Positions 34,801-45,746 of a stretch of DNA of 64,000 nucleotides are shown here, in pieces. Position 1 is the first letter of the stretch; each line of letters opens with the position of its first letter. This DNA is from Taenia hydatigena (taxonomy: Eukaryota; Platyhelminthes; Cestoda; Cyclophyllidea; Taeniidae). The DNA lies in contig JADWOT020001402.1 of NCBI GenBank assembly GCA_036345935.2, positions 124,001-188,000 on the forward strand, given 5' to 3'. The notes beneath the pieces were generated by a model. That model worked only from the letters and a program-made list of their open reading frames with translations. It was not told the DNA's origin and searched no databases. The position numbers and the translations under genes are program-made.

Positions 34801-35839
34801 AGCATGAAATTGCAGCCTCATACACTTGTTTGATAAAATCATTGTCGGTAAATATTTCTTGTCAGTGGATTTCGCCCTTGTTACCACCAAATTTTTGCTG
34901 CTGCCCATGGAATTCCGCCCCAACCCGTCAGGCGCCTCAACCGTTGCCCTATTTGTGGGGCACCCTTTCGACGTAGCTTTCTGCATTCGTACCACCTTTA
35001 GTTCCTACACCACTACCGCCAACATCACTGGTTATTTCTGGGTGCAATAAATCTCTTCAGATTACAGTTCTTGCACAGAGTTTAATGACATCTGCCTGCT
35101 TACGGACGATGCGGCTACATGTGCATGGCCCTTCCTGTTCTCCTCTCCCCTGATAAGCTATGCTGTTCCGAGCCGAGAGGTAATGCGATGCGAGGAATCA
35201 CTCACCTCACCCATTTCTCTCTACACACACTTCTGCACCAGCAGCGCGTTCTTTTATCTGACATATGCAACACCTGCACCCTCTTTCCTTTGTCCTCCCC
35301 GCTTCGGTGTTCCTTAACGGACCAACCCTCGAGGTGATAAAACACGAGACACCTGCATTTGCGCACAGCCATCTAATCCAAGGCTTTTAGTGATCCCCTA
35401 CTTGCTTTTTACGTACTATATGACCACAAGACCATACTCCTCATCACACTCCGTCCCTTACACTGCTTCCCTTCATCTTGTCTGATTCTCTCTTCTTATT
35501 GCTGCCCTTCCATTTCTTTCCCTAGCAGGCACGTCAGTCCGCCGCACCCTTTTGGTTGACCTCCCTATTACAATTACCTCGCCACATCACCTGCAAGCTG
35601 CTGCACCTCTGAACTCTGATATCATATCATCGCGCTCTTCTGGGCTGTAATCTTTACTGCTTTATCACAGAACCGTCAAAAATAGATGGATGTATGCACA
35701 TTACCAACTTGCGCATGCGCGTGACTAGGCGCTTATGCATGTGCTGTGCGCCATCCATCTTAAAAAGTGCTCTAGCCCCACTCTAGCGACCACTGTAGTG
35801 CATTCACTTACATATGTGATCAGGTGTTGCGAAATGAAT
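31816..35839. other. Single-copy spacer of the inverted repeat
   Basis: This 4.0 kb lies between the two arms and has no second copy in the window. I recognise no gene in it. One plus-strand frame (34381-34569) has exon-like composition and is listed separately. The part from about 35.1 to 35.6 kb is C/T-rich. Confidence 0.8.
34381..34569 (+). CDS. Possible exon or small ORF in the spacer
   Basis: The frame is open from 34381 and has an ATG at 34423 and a TAA at 34567. The product (48 residues from the ATG) has balanced composition, with a segment reading APDVWKSVRDFEWNSLSPLV. I do not recognise it. No clear acceptor or partner exon was identified, so it may be chance. Confidence 0.15.
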   Translation, partial: RVRFSKSDNITVHLMEPNHTRSANAPDVWKSVRDFEWNSLSPLVEAYKANTLVSMRYQYPSP

Positions 35840-38167
35840 GACAGGAATCAACCAAAACAGGCAACAAAAGATCGACAAATACAAATGCATTAGTGGTACG
35901 TAAAGGGAAGGCTCTAGAAATCTGCCTTACCGTTAAAATTTTATTTGCTACAATTTACTCGGAAGAAAGGCTGCTTGAGAGCCTCCAATGCACATAAACA
36001 GATAAAGGTAAGAGAATTGAGATAATAATACAAATTTTAATAAGTTTCCAAGCTCTATCAATGGACACAAATGACGTGAAAGAGAGGGGATTCGAGGAGT
36101 AGGAATAGAGTGCAACTTTATTGATCAGAAGATTCGATTCGCCCACTTCGAAGAAATTCGAGTGGGTCTGTGCCATCCCTTCCATCGCTATTTCGTACGC
36201 TTTTGAGGACCCTGTGCCCTTATAACATCCACCTTGACCTCATCATTTAAGGGGCGCCTAAGTGGTGAGCCTTTTCCATGACGTAAACTATTTCCCCATG
36301 ACTGTTTTAGCCTTGCTGACAGACTAGACGCTAGCTAGAGAAGTGTTTCCAGCTAGAGAAGTCTGTAAGGCGGACCGTATCTTTCGTAGATCCAAAGAAT
36401 TGCGCAGATGGATGAAAGCTGGCTGGATGAGTTGGCAATTACTGATCGTTCTGAATGTTCTAAATACTAGACGCAACTGGGTCTATCATGCAGCTAATAC
36501 CAACCAGAGCAAACTTAGAGCACGAGTAAATCGAAAGTATTACAGAAAAACTAAAAAGATTCACTAGATAAGTTGGCTAGAGGGATCACCGCTTTGCCAA
36601 GTAGAGGGAAATCGAACAGCTGGGGTGACGTTTGACACTACAACTAGTGTTTAATGAACAAGTAATAAACAACAAGGCATATGAATTGAAGAAGTACGGA
36701 TGGACGGTTGATTGCAATACGGAACCGATGGATGGAGAATAAGTCTGACAAAGGGCAGCAATCTGTACCTGCAACTCAGTCATCCTTCCATTCAGCTCTG
36801 CGACGAACACTACTTTGCGATCCTCCGGCGATGGATATCCTTCTGTGTCTCAGTTGCAGCTGGCGTTGGGTTTGGTTGATGCGATGCAGAAAATACACCT
36901 GCTTGAACGGCAAACACTACCAATCAAGCCTTCTTTGGTCATCCGCTGCTCTCATATTTTTGATTGGAATCTTCGCCCGCATATGTTGTGGACTTACGTT
37001 CAGATCCGTTTGTCTTCAAGCACCGGCAGAATTATAAGTCTTGCATAAGTTAGGAGTTATTAAATGAGGGAGAATTGGACGGACAAATTGATCGATAGAC
37101 GGATATTTGGGCAGAACGGATAATTCGGTCCTGAATTTTTCGTCAACGAGAGAGTCGTTAGTCCCAGTTAGTATTTTGTGGAATTAGAGTCAGTTTCAGA
37201 CAAGTTTACCTCAGTAGAATGAAACTTATAATTTAAGACAACAGTTAGCTGCTTAGAAAAATTTGTTTGTGTCAAATAGATTTTGCCTTTGAACAGACCT
37301 CTTAAAGGTTGTATAGGCAGCATATCCAAAAGCATTGCTGACTCTGAGGAGGATTTCAATAAAGCGACGGGGCATGCTTTCACTTATGTATGCATTCATA
37401 TGCACATTAATGTATGTTCACCTAAGGTGCATCTTAAACTTACAGTCTATCAACCTCGGTGCACATATTCTAGGTGTGCAAAGCATGGGATAATATTTCT
37501 AAATGGTGCTCAGCCCAACTTTCATGTGTAGGCACCCATTATGGCCAAGTAAAAGGCGACGAAGCCTACAGCGAATATAATGAGTGGGAAGGGGACCTCC
37601 TAGATCAACCCTCCACCAGACATGTGATTACAACGCAGAGCATTAGTCGTCGTGTGGATGGCCAAAACTTTGAGCAACACAGGCTTCCCGTTAAAATCCT
37701 CGGCGCTTAAGTTGATTCCTTGTTTTGCGTCTTAAGTGATGAGCTCTTAGTTAAGCCTATTTCTTTTTCTGTATAGAGTGAGGAAACGCTTATCAAAGAA
37801 GACGCCCGAATGCACCGATCTTTCAAGGGACCTTATTTTGGCATATTTGAAACTATGCCCATCAACATTTGGCAGTAAGCAAAAACTATATGAAATGGAG
37901 TATGAGCAAATCTATGGGCTGTCGCTCCAAGGAACTCAAGTGATGGAAGCCTAATTGCGTGAGATCATGCGACAGAGCTTCTGATAAAACTCGGTGAGTA
38001 CTTAGTGGTACACCCTGTACCGTTCCTAAATTTTACGTGTGGGTGAAGCGCAGAAGAGCAATAGTCGCGTATTTGAGCGCTCTCAGGTCAGTGCAGGCAT
38101 GATTTATGGAAATCTGCACTGTGCTCTAAAATAGAAAGTTATATTTTTTCCCGAGAACAAACAGATT

Positions 38168-38240
38168 CATCCTGAGCGGGACTCGAACCCGCAATCTTCG
38201 GCTCCGGAAACCGACGCCTTATCCATTAGGCCACCAGGAT
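38168..38240 (-). tRNA. tRNA-Arg (CCG), right-arm copy
   Basis: This is identical over all 73 nt to 29414-29486, with intact acceptor, D, anticodon and T arms. Confidence 0.95.
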
Positions 38241-41200
38241 CCGTTTCCATCTGAAAGGACGAAGTATGCATTTGTGAAATTGCATCAACTGATTAATTAA
38301 CTCCGGTTGCTAAGTCTACTTAATGGATCCAACTTTATCAAAAAAAAGGCATTCTGAGGACAAGTCAGAGGCCTCCGTTTACGTTCAACTGGGCTGGAAT
38401 AGCAAACAGTGCAAGGAAAGCCATCTACTCCTATAATGTTACACCACTTCTGAGTGCATGAGTGAGGTAGAGTTATGGTTAGGTTCGAGGCTTAGGGGAT
38501 GTCAAAGGAGCAACGGGATAGGTAGTCCTAAACATCAGGAATGCCCTCCTGAATACCTATTTCAGAAGCGATATTTAATCCGTACCGAAAGTCACCTTGA
38601 GAGAACTGAGATGAATGGCGCTGCTATTCGGCATCAAACCATTCAAAGCGACGTAGAAACATGCAATAAGGATAAGGGGAAAACGATTAGATTTTGCTTT
38701 TGGATTTTATTTTATTTGCTATGAAGGGATTTAATCAATTGCAAAGAATAACTACTCTTAGACGAAGTTGAAAGAAGACCATCTAATTTTGGTTGAAATT
38801 ACTGACATACTGCTAAAGAGAAGGTACATTATATTGCTCAAAACGCCGTAGCAAAGCATTTTCACTGCTTCACATTTCAATGGTCCAATGAAATAGACCT
38901 CGAATGCAAAGCCTTAACAAAGTTGTTTGATGCATGATGAGGAGATGACATCCGAGAAGTAAAGACAAACCCAACCTATGCGGAGGAGCAGAAGCGCCTG
39001 CCTGCAAGACCTCCAGATGGTGTCAAGCACTTTCGCCTAAGGACCAGTGGGTAGAGACGGAGATGCTACATGACTAATAAGAATTAATCCATTATTAATC
39101 GTGAGCCAACTAGAAAAATTGAGTGTGTAGGAAATGCTACTAACGTGCTTTGCAAAACCACAAAGACGCCACTGTCACATATTATTTAGGCAAGTCACGT
39201 CTTCCTCTCAGTGGGCGGGTATTCAGTAATGATTCACTAACCCTCGCTATTATCTAGAGGTCTTCTCTAAACACATTCGTATTGTATCAAATTCTATCGA
39301 GCAGATAGATCTCGGCTATGAGCTTCGTTGGTCTTTGGTACGTGACTGATACACCGTAAAAATAGGCGTCTACAGTGCATCACGTGCCCACACACAACCC
39401 CTCCGGCCTGCATGCTGCCCAGGTAGGTGCTTTTCCGAGGCACGTGTTTCTCAGCGCTTCCTGGTCTACTCATTCTTCTTGCATCGAACGCATGCACTCA
39501 AGCCACACGAATGGTTATTGCTGTGTGGTCGATGAACTGCATGCTTGTGGGAAAGCATGCGATTTCTGCCGACACCCAATTGCTGAAGTTGTCGTGCATG
39601 AGGGAATTAATTCTTTAGCACTATGTTTATGTGATAAATTGCCGTGAATCGGACATTTCCTTGCCTTTGTTTTGTTTGTATTAGCAAAATTAACACGTCT
39701 GAGAAGATATACAGACCATTATAGCCACAGGAAACGGGTGATTGAATTTCGAGGGTAGCGCGTAAATCGACAACGACTTGTAACATAGTGACACAGTCAG
39801 ACTTAGTCCGCGCAGGCTCAATAGCTTTCCTCTTTTCGTTGACTTCTAGTTATGTTCACGTTTTTGATCGCACGACCTAAAATTTGCCTCACTTTGCGAC
39901 TGATGGTAGGCGACTCCAAAATAAACTTATCAGAATGATTTGCCTTTTGGGAGCCGCATGCACTTATTTCACACGGCAATACTATATCCACTCTCCGATG
40001 ATTTGATCGATGCACATTAGACAAATCTATCTGCCAACAGCCATTTGAGGAACGGTTGCGTCAGGCCATGTGATTGCTTATTAGCAGTGAACAGACAACG
40101 GCGTGGATGCCATTGCTCTAGTGAGTTTTTAATGCGCATTAAGGCTTCTGAGGTTCCATTTTATTTCGTTGTGGTTGTAACGTGTAGACAATGGTAAATC
40201 CGATAATTGTGGTGACCAGGTGACTCTGCAGCAATGCGCTGACGTCTCCATAGTACCAATTATTTAAGGTTTTGCATCTTTGATGGACATTAAATCCACA
40301 CTGGCTTACTCCAATATTGGCTGGTGTGAAATGGCTCACAACGTAAACTCACTGGTGCACCGCCTGGAATGGATTCAGAGGTGTACAGCTACCTTAGCGC
40401 CTCCAACCTGGTTAATCTTCACACGGCCAACTGACTATGGAAGTGGATTATTTCTACGTGTCACTTCTCACTCTTGGGTGTCAGCACATTTAAATAAATT
40501 GCATTTCACAAATGTCTTTGCCAGTTACTTTTCTCACATCCCCTACCAAGTTCCATACAAAGCGATTTCGAAGCTCTTTAACATGAGGAGGAGCAGTTGG
40601 ATTCCAATCAACCCTTTCTAACTGCATTTGAGTCCGAGCAACTCTACAATATCACATATTTCGGCCTCTTCCTTAGCTCTTCATCAACACATGATGTCGA
40701 AGAAGGAACGTATGTTTTAATTTATAGCTCCAAATGCTGCATTTGCCAATCAGTCTCCAGCAAATAGGAAACGATCCTACTGTAGCCTGCTTGCGTAAAG
40801 AAGTGTTTTTACACTACAAATGTATGGGCTGTATTATCAATCGAATCAGGCTTCTGAAGAAATGCTGCACACATTGCAATTATGACTGTGTTATCCATCT
40901 GGTGAGTCCTTTACACTTCGGTAGGTAGGGTTTGCTAGTTACCTTGGGGTCTTTCGCGTCCTGTCAGATAGTAGTTATTTCAGTCGCTTTCAACGGACAG
41001 GAAATAAGTCGGATGAGGTGAAATGCCCCTCAAAATCTTCTAAAGGCCTTGGTGGCTCCAACGCCTCTACGCTGATTGCCATATCAACGAGTTGGCGACC
41101 CTATAGACCTCATTAGCTGGCCTAGTATAATGAACTGGAATCGATAGGAAGTGAGTTGTGCAAGAATAAAGCACAGTCAAAAGTACACTTTGCACCAACA

Positions 41201-41819
41201 AAGAGACAACGAAAATGGTCAAGTCTATCGCGTTTTTAAAAGCAGTGATGTGCTTATCTCCCTTGCCCCTAATTCGGTTGGTTGGGTAATTAAGTAGGCA
41301 ATAGATTTTAAAAAAATCCGTGCAAATGACAGGCTAGGGATTAGCATGGTATTCAGATTGGTTCACTTCTGCGCACAGTTGCCGGAATCGGAAAGACTTC
41401 CGTGGTGCAACTTTGGCCCGCCGGACAGGCAGAGCAGAGGTCAGTGTAATATTCCTTAGTCGGAAGCGCCCATTTTCTGGGCTGCGACTAATGAGTCTTG
41501 CGCCGAGAGAAGAAAGCGGCACGTGGGGTCTGGTTAATAATGCTGAAAGTCAGGGTCACTTAGTGAACCACCACTTGTCCCCCTTGCTCGTCGTCGTCGG
41601 CTGGAACGCCTGCTTCACAAGGCATCTACCGCAAACGCAGCCATAACCACTTCCATGGCGTCATTAAAAGTAGAAGTTATTCATGCATACAGAGATACTG
41701 AAACCACCGCATTACAGTTGCAAAGAATAGACTGATATAAGAAGGAGGTGTACTACTTGACTACAGCGGATGGCAATGATGAGGAAGAATAGGAGTTAAA
41801 AGGAAAAATAGTAGCTGTT

Positions 41820-41892
41820 GGTCTCGTGGCCTAATGGATAAGGCGTCTGACTTCGGATCAGAAGACTACGGGTTCGAGTCCCGTCGGGACCG
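41820..41892 (+). tRNA. tRNA-Arg (TCG), right-arm copy
   Basis: This is identical to 25764-25836. The first downstream TTTT is at 42148-42151, 256 nt past the tRNA end, with the repeat body in between. Confidence 0.95.
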
Positions 41893-42290
41893 TAACATTA
41901 CCTTATTTCCTCCGCTGCATGGAGTGGCACCGCATCTGTCCAGCAACGACTAAAATAAGAAGGCACCAGAGGGGAAGAGACAGTCAATTGTACTAGAAAG
42001 GAAGAGATTGAATTACTAGCATGTCCAGTGAAAGCCTCGAATCCTCGGCATCCACACTATTAGGACAATGCCTAACTTAATAGAACACCTCTCCACCACC
42101 AGTTTCCTTCCTTCTTCATTCCTCTCCACTCCCCCTACCACCACCTATTTTCCACGCATTTACCTTCGCACTCACTTCCTGACTCAATTTTGCATCTAAC
42201 CCCTCTCCTCCAATCAGGTGCTATGCTTTGCCGCGGTGAGATGTGGAATGACTTATATGGTAGTTAAGGTGTGACTGGATAAATTGGCGC
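41893..42290 (+). repeat. tRNA-linked repeat body, copy 3 mirror
   Basis: This is the mirror of 25362-25763. It starts at the 3' end of the TCG tRNA. Confidence 0.75.
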
Positions 42291-42782
42291 ATTTAGCGCG
42301 CCTCTACTGATGGTCACTCATACCTAACTAGACTGACGGTGCGAATCTGTGAGTTGATGGGTCGGATGCAGCGACTGATGAATGGTTGAGGAATGAGGCA
42401 TGATACGGCAGAGCAGAGAAAAACAGGCGTTATTTCCTTCATATGCAAATTCGGCGTTATTGATCTTTTGCAGCTCTCTTATCCCAGCGGCAAACACACC
42501 TGTCGGACATTCGCAGAACGTGAAGTCAAATGCGCATCGTCCTGAGGCTACTGGCTAGAAAGGAGAGAAGTGGCAAAGTTCAATTGTGATTCGAGGATGA
42601 AATTGAATGGGCAATCAATCACATGTATTTATAAGCAGGTAGTAAAGTAGATGAGCAGATGAGAATACTAAAGAATAGACGATTAGATGAAAAGTAGAAT
42701 AAAGAGACTGAATGATTGCTCGTGCATTTTGCAGAACTTATTTTCAGCGACAAATAGGCACCAGGATTTCCCATGACTCCCA

Positions 42783-43290
42783 TTTCATCAAATGTTGCTC
42801 AGCTTGTCACCGGTCAGCGAGAGCAGTACTTAGTTAGGCACTGCTTTTAGCTCTAAGGAGAATGTGGCGAGGGGAATTAGGCGCGGGGACATGAGGAGGG
42901 AATATGAGGGAGTGAGTTTGAAGGTATGGGAGTGGGAAGCAGTTCGTAGTGAGAGACTGAAGGAAAAATGAGAGTAGAGGATTGGTGGTGGTGGTGGTGG
43001 TGGTGGTGGTGGTGGTGGTGGTGGTGGTGGTGGTGGTGGTGGTGGTGGTGGTGGTGGTGGTGGTGGTGGTGAGGCAGGTTGACAGGTTAGGGCGTCGCCC
43101 TAATAACGTAGGCGTCGAGGATTCAAGCCGCTCACCAGGCATGATAGCTTCCCACCTCCCAATTTTGGTCGATTTATTGCCTCCCTCCACCTAGCGACAA
43201 AGTAAGTGGTACGTACATTCCTCTTAATGCAGTTCGTTGTTAGACATACATGGTGCCACTGCAAGCAGAGGAGCAGATGGAGAATCCCTG
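42783..43290 (-). repeat. tRNA-linked repeat body, copy 2 mirror
   Basis: This is the mirror of 24293-24800 and is fully sequenced here. It contains the long GGT array at 42984-43070. Confidence 0.7.
42984..43070 (+). repeat. (GGT)29 microsatellite
   Basis: Twenty-nine uninterrupted GGT units (87 bp). Open frames through it read poly-Val, poly-Trp or poly-Thr and are not credible proteins. Confidence 0.98.
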
Positions 43291-43363
43291 CGTCTTTGGC
43301 AGCATTCTAGGCCAAAATCTTTTGATCCGTAGTCAGATGCCCTATCCATTAGGCCGCAAGTTC
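43291..43363 (-). pseudogene. tRNA-Arg relic, right-arm copy
   Basis: This is the mirror of 24220-24292, with the same unpaired acceptor and broken T-arm plus a few extra changes. Confidence 0.85.
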
Positions 43364-43651
43364 ATCGAGCCTATTTTCCCTTTTTACCTCTTCCTCTCTT
43401 CTAGCATCATCATCATCATCACCTGCTGTTGCTTCCGCAATTAAGCAGCACACTTCCTCCTCAAACCGATCCACTCTTTGCAACGGTAATGCAATTGCGC
43501 TAATGTTTTCGTAAGTAAGAACTACTTCTGCTTCCAATGGCGCCTGTAGCAGTGGAAGTAGTTGAGTTTGCTGTAGATGTCTTCTGAAGCGGGCATGCCA
43601 GCCGGCGACAAACGGGCGGTGAGGAGGGGTGGTGGTCATCACATCTGCCAT
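43349..43651 (-). CDS. 100-aa acidic-tail ORF, right-arm copy
   Basis: This is the same frame as 23932-24234 with two amino-acid differences (a Ser/Pro change in the Gln/Leu-rich middle and an Asp/Ala change in the Asp run). The ATG context and the stop inside the relic tRNA are retained. An open frame in both arms is only weak evidence of selection, because the arms are nearly identical at DNA level here. Confidence 0.35.
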   Translation of the reverse strand: MADVMTTTPPHRPFVAGWHARFRRHLQQTQLLPLLQAPLEAEVVLTYENISAIALPLQRVDRFEEEVCCLIAEATAGDDDDDARREEEVKRENRLDELAA

Positions 43652-45130
43652 GGTGGTAACAGCGGTGACGATACCATTATGTGGTGGTCAGCATTCGGGA
43701 TTTTGAGAAGCGCCGAGACACACGTGCCTCGGAAAAGCACCTACCCGAGCAGCATGCAGGCCGAAGGAAGCGAATGACATGCAAGCGGTTGCTTCGATTG
43801 TTCTCAGATAGTGTCACCAATAACAAGCTTTTGATCACACGATTTTATGGAAAGATAAGTATGGAGTAGGCTGGCAGTTTATTGCCTTATGCAGATCAGA
43901 GTTCACTCCAAAAATATCCTTTATTTTGTGGAATACAATTTTCCAGTTTTATTCCAATTTGTCGCATCTTATGTCGCTCCACTGTTTTCACCTTCGGGTG
44001 CATGCAACAAAGTCCGATCACCACATGCATACGCACGTCTCGGAAGCGGCTACTGTGAGGCATCTGCATGTAAGTCAATTTTACTTGCATTAAGCAATCT
44101 TCGTCAGGGTGTATCACCGACCTGGTTTTTGCACCCTATTTAGGGTATCGACCCCACAATGTAGAAGCAAATTCGCACAAATGCTAGAATTTGATGTACT
44201 GAGTATTTTTTAGCCATGAGCTGTGTAATTCGGACGAACCGTGGCTGAATAAGGGATTCTGTAATGAGTAGTGTTTCACCATCTCAGCTGTCAGTGCAAT
44301 ACGATTGGTTTCTCATCTTTAGCCTTGATACTTAGGCCTTCGTATTGAGTGCAATGACCACATAGGCAGGGAAAAAAGTGATCGAGGCTGAGCTCATTCA
44401 GACTAGCTTCATCCTCAGTTGCAGATGATGCTCCCTCCACTAACCTATTCGTGGTCACTGATCACCTCGCACTTAAAAGGCGCGTTCAAGCAAGCGTTGC
44501 AAGTGTTGCTACTTTCGGAAACTGTTCAGCCCTTAAATGAACATTAAGGTGCGGCCATCAATCACAGAATGCTTGCAAGACCACGAACAAATTAAACGTT
44601 AGCAGATCCATGGAAACGCAAAGAGGAATAATTCGTTTCGCCGTTCAACCAAGACTAATGTTAACGAACAAACATTCAATTCCTGATTGCTGCCCTAAAT
44701 CAATGGAAAATGAACGCATGCGGGTGCTCTGAGCAGCATCTGCCAATGTGAGTGCGAGACATAAATAAATTAGCAGTGCGCGAAATTTGTGAATATGATA
44801 CGCTTTCTGCATCATGGAATCCCTACTAGCAGGCATCTACTGAATACACTCAGCCTATTCATTAATATCCCTGGATTGCTATGTCTAGGAATGCTTTAGA
44901 ACCCCAAACATGCAGCCTGCCATTTATTTTAACTAAAAGGCTTCACATGTCAGCTTCCCCATGAACCTAATTTCTGCAAAAATCGAAGTAGCATTAAATA
45001 ATTTACCTACCCACCCACCTACGCATTCGATCCATCAGTTTGGATGTGGTGTGAGTGCACGATACTAGAGCGGGTAGCTGCTAAAGAAACAGGACATGGT
45101 GAAGCCGAGGCAATGAGGTAGGCAAAACTC

Positions 45131-45173
45131 AACTGGTTCACGAGTGCTCTGACCCCTAAGCTACGGAGACTGC
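45131..45173 (-). pseudogene. tRNA-Thr-like relic, right arm
   Basis: This is the mirror of 22411-22453, with the D-arm/A-box part only. Confidence 0.35.
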
Positions 45174-45222
45174 TAAAACCTTGTTTCGTACTTCTTCCTT
45201 GTCCACTGGTGCAATAAACGAC

Positions 45223-45673
45223 GCCGCTGGTCACACTTCACCTATCACACATTCCATTCCATGTGTCATAACGGCGAAGCATGGCATCTGTTCGAAGGAG
45301 GGAGGTTAGTAACAGGAGCGAATGGGTAGGAGAAGAAGGGTGAGGAGCACAATAGATGTGAATATAAGGGAGTGAGTGCAGAGGAAAAGTAGTGGGAAGG
45401 ATTTGGTAGTGAGAAAGCAAAAGAGAAATGAGGGTAGAGGATTTGTGGTGATGAGGCATATCAGTAGGTTGAGGCGTCGTTCTAATAACGCGGATGTTAT
45501 GGATTTTAGCCTCTCACCAGGCATGATGACATTCCACTTTCCTCATTTTAGCTCAATTTATTGCCCCTTCCTTCAAGCATCCAAGCAGGTGTCACATCCA
45601 TCTCTCCTGATGCAATCCATAGTTGGACAGGCACGGTGCTACTACATGCAGCAGGAGAAATAAAGGAGTTTTA
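45223..45673 (-). repeat. tRNA-linked repeat body, copy 1 mirror
   Basis: This follows the GCG-anticodon tRNA. The first minus-strand TTTT is at 45419-45422, 252 nt from the tRNA, the same distance as in the left arm. Confidence 0.75.
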
Positions 45674-45746
45674 CGGCTCCGGCGAGACTCGAACCCACAG
45701 TTTTCTAATCCGCAGTCAGACGCCCTATCCGTTAGACCACGGAACC
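45674..45746 (-). tRNA. tRNA-Arg-like gene with anticodon GCG
   Basis: This is the right-arm partner of 21837-21909. The acceptor GGTTCCG/CGGAGCC and B-box GGTTCGAGTC are kept. The anticodon loop reads CTGCGGA (anticodon GCG), the anticodon stem has a G-T pair, the D-stem is GTCT/GGGC and the T-stem is GTGGG/CTCGC. It still folds on paper, but eukaryotes normally decode CGC with inosine-34 tRNA, so this is either a decaying copy or an unusual variant. Confidence 0.6.

Noticed and set aside
38460..38485. let-7-like seed TGAGGTAG in the right arm
   Set aside because: No complementary arm lies within hairpin distance, and the 3' half does not match let-7.
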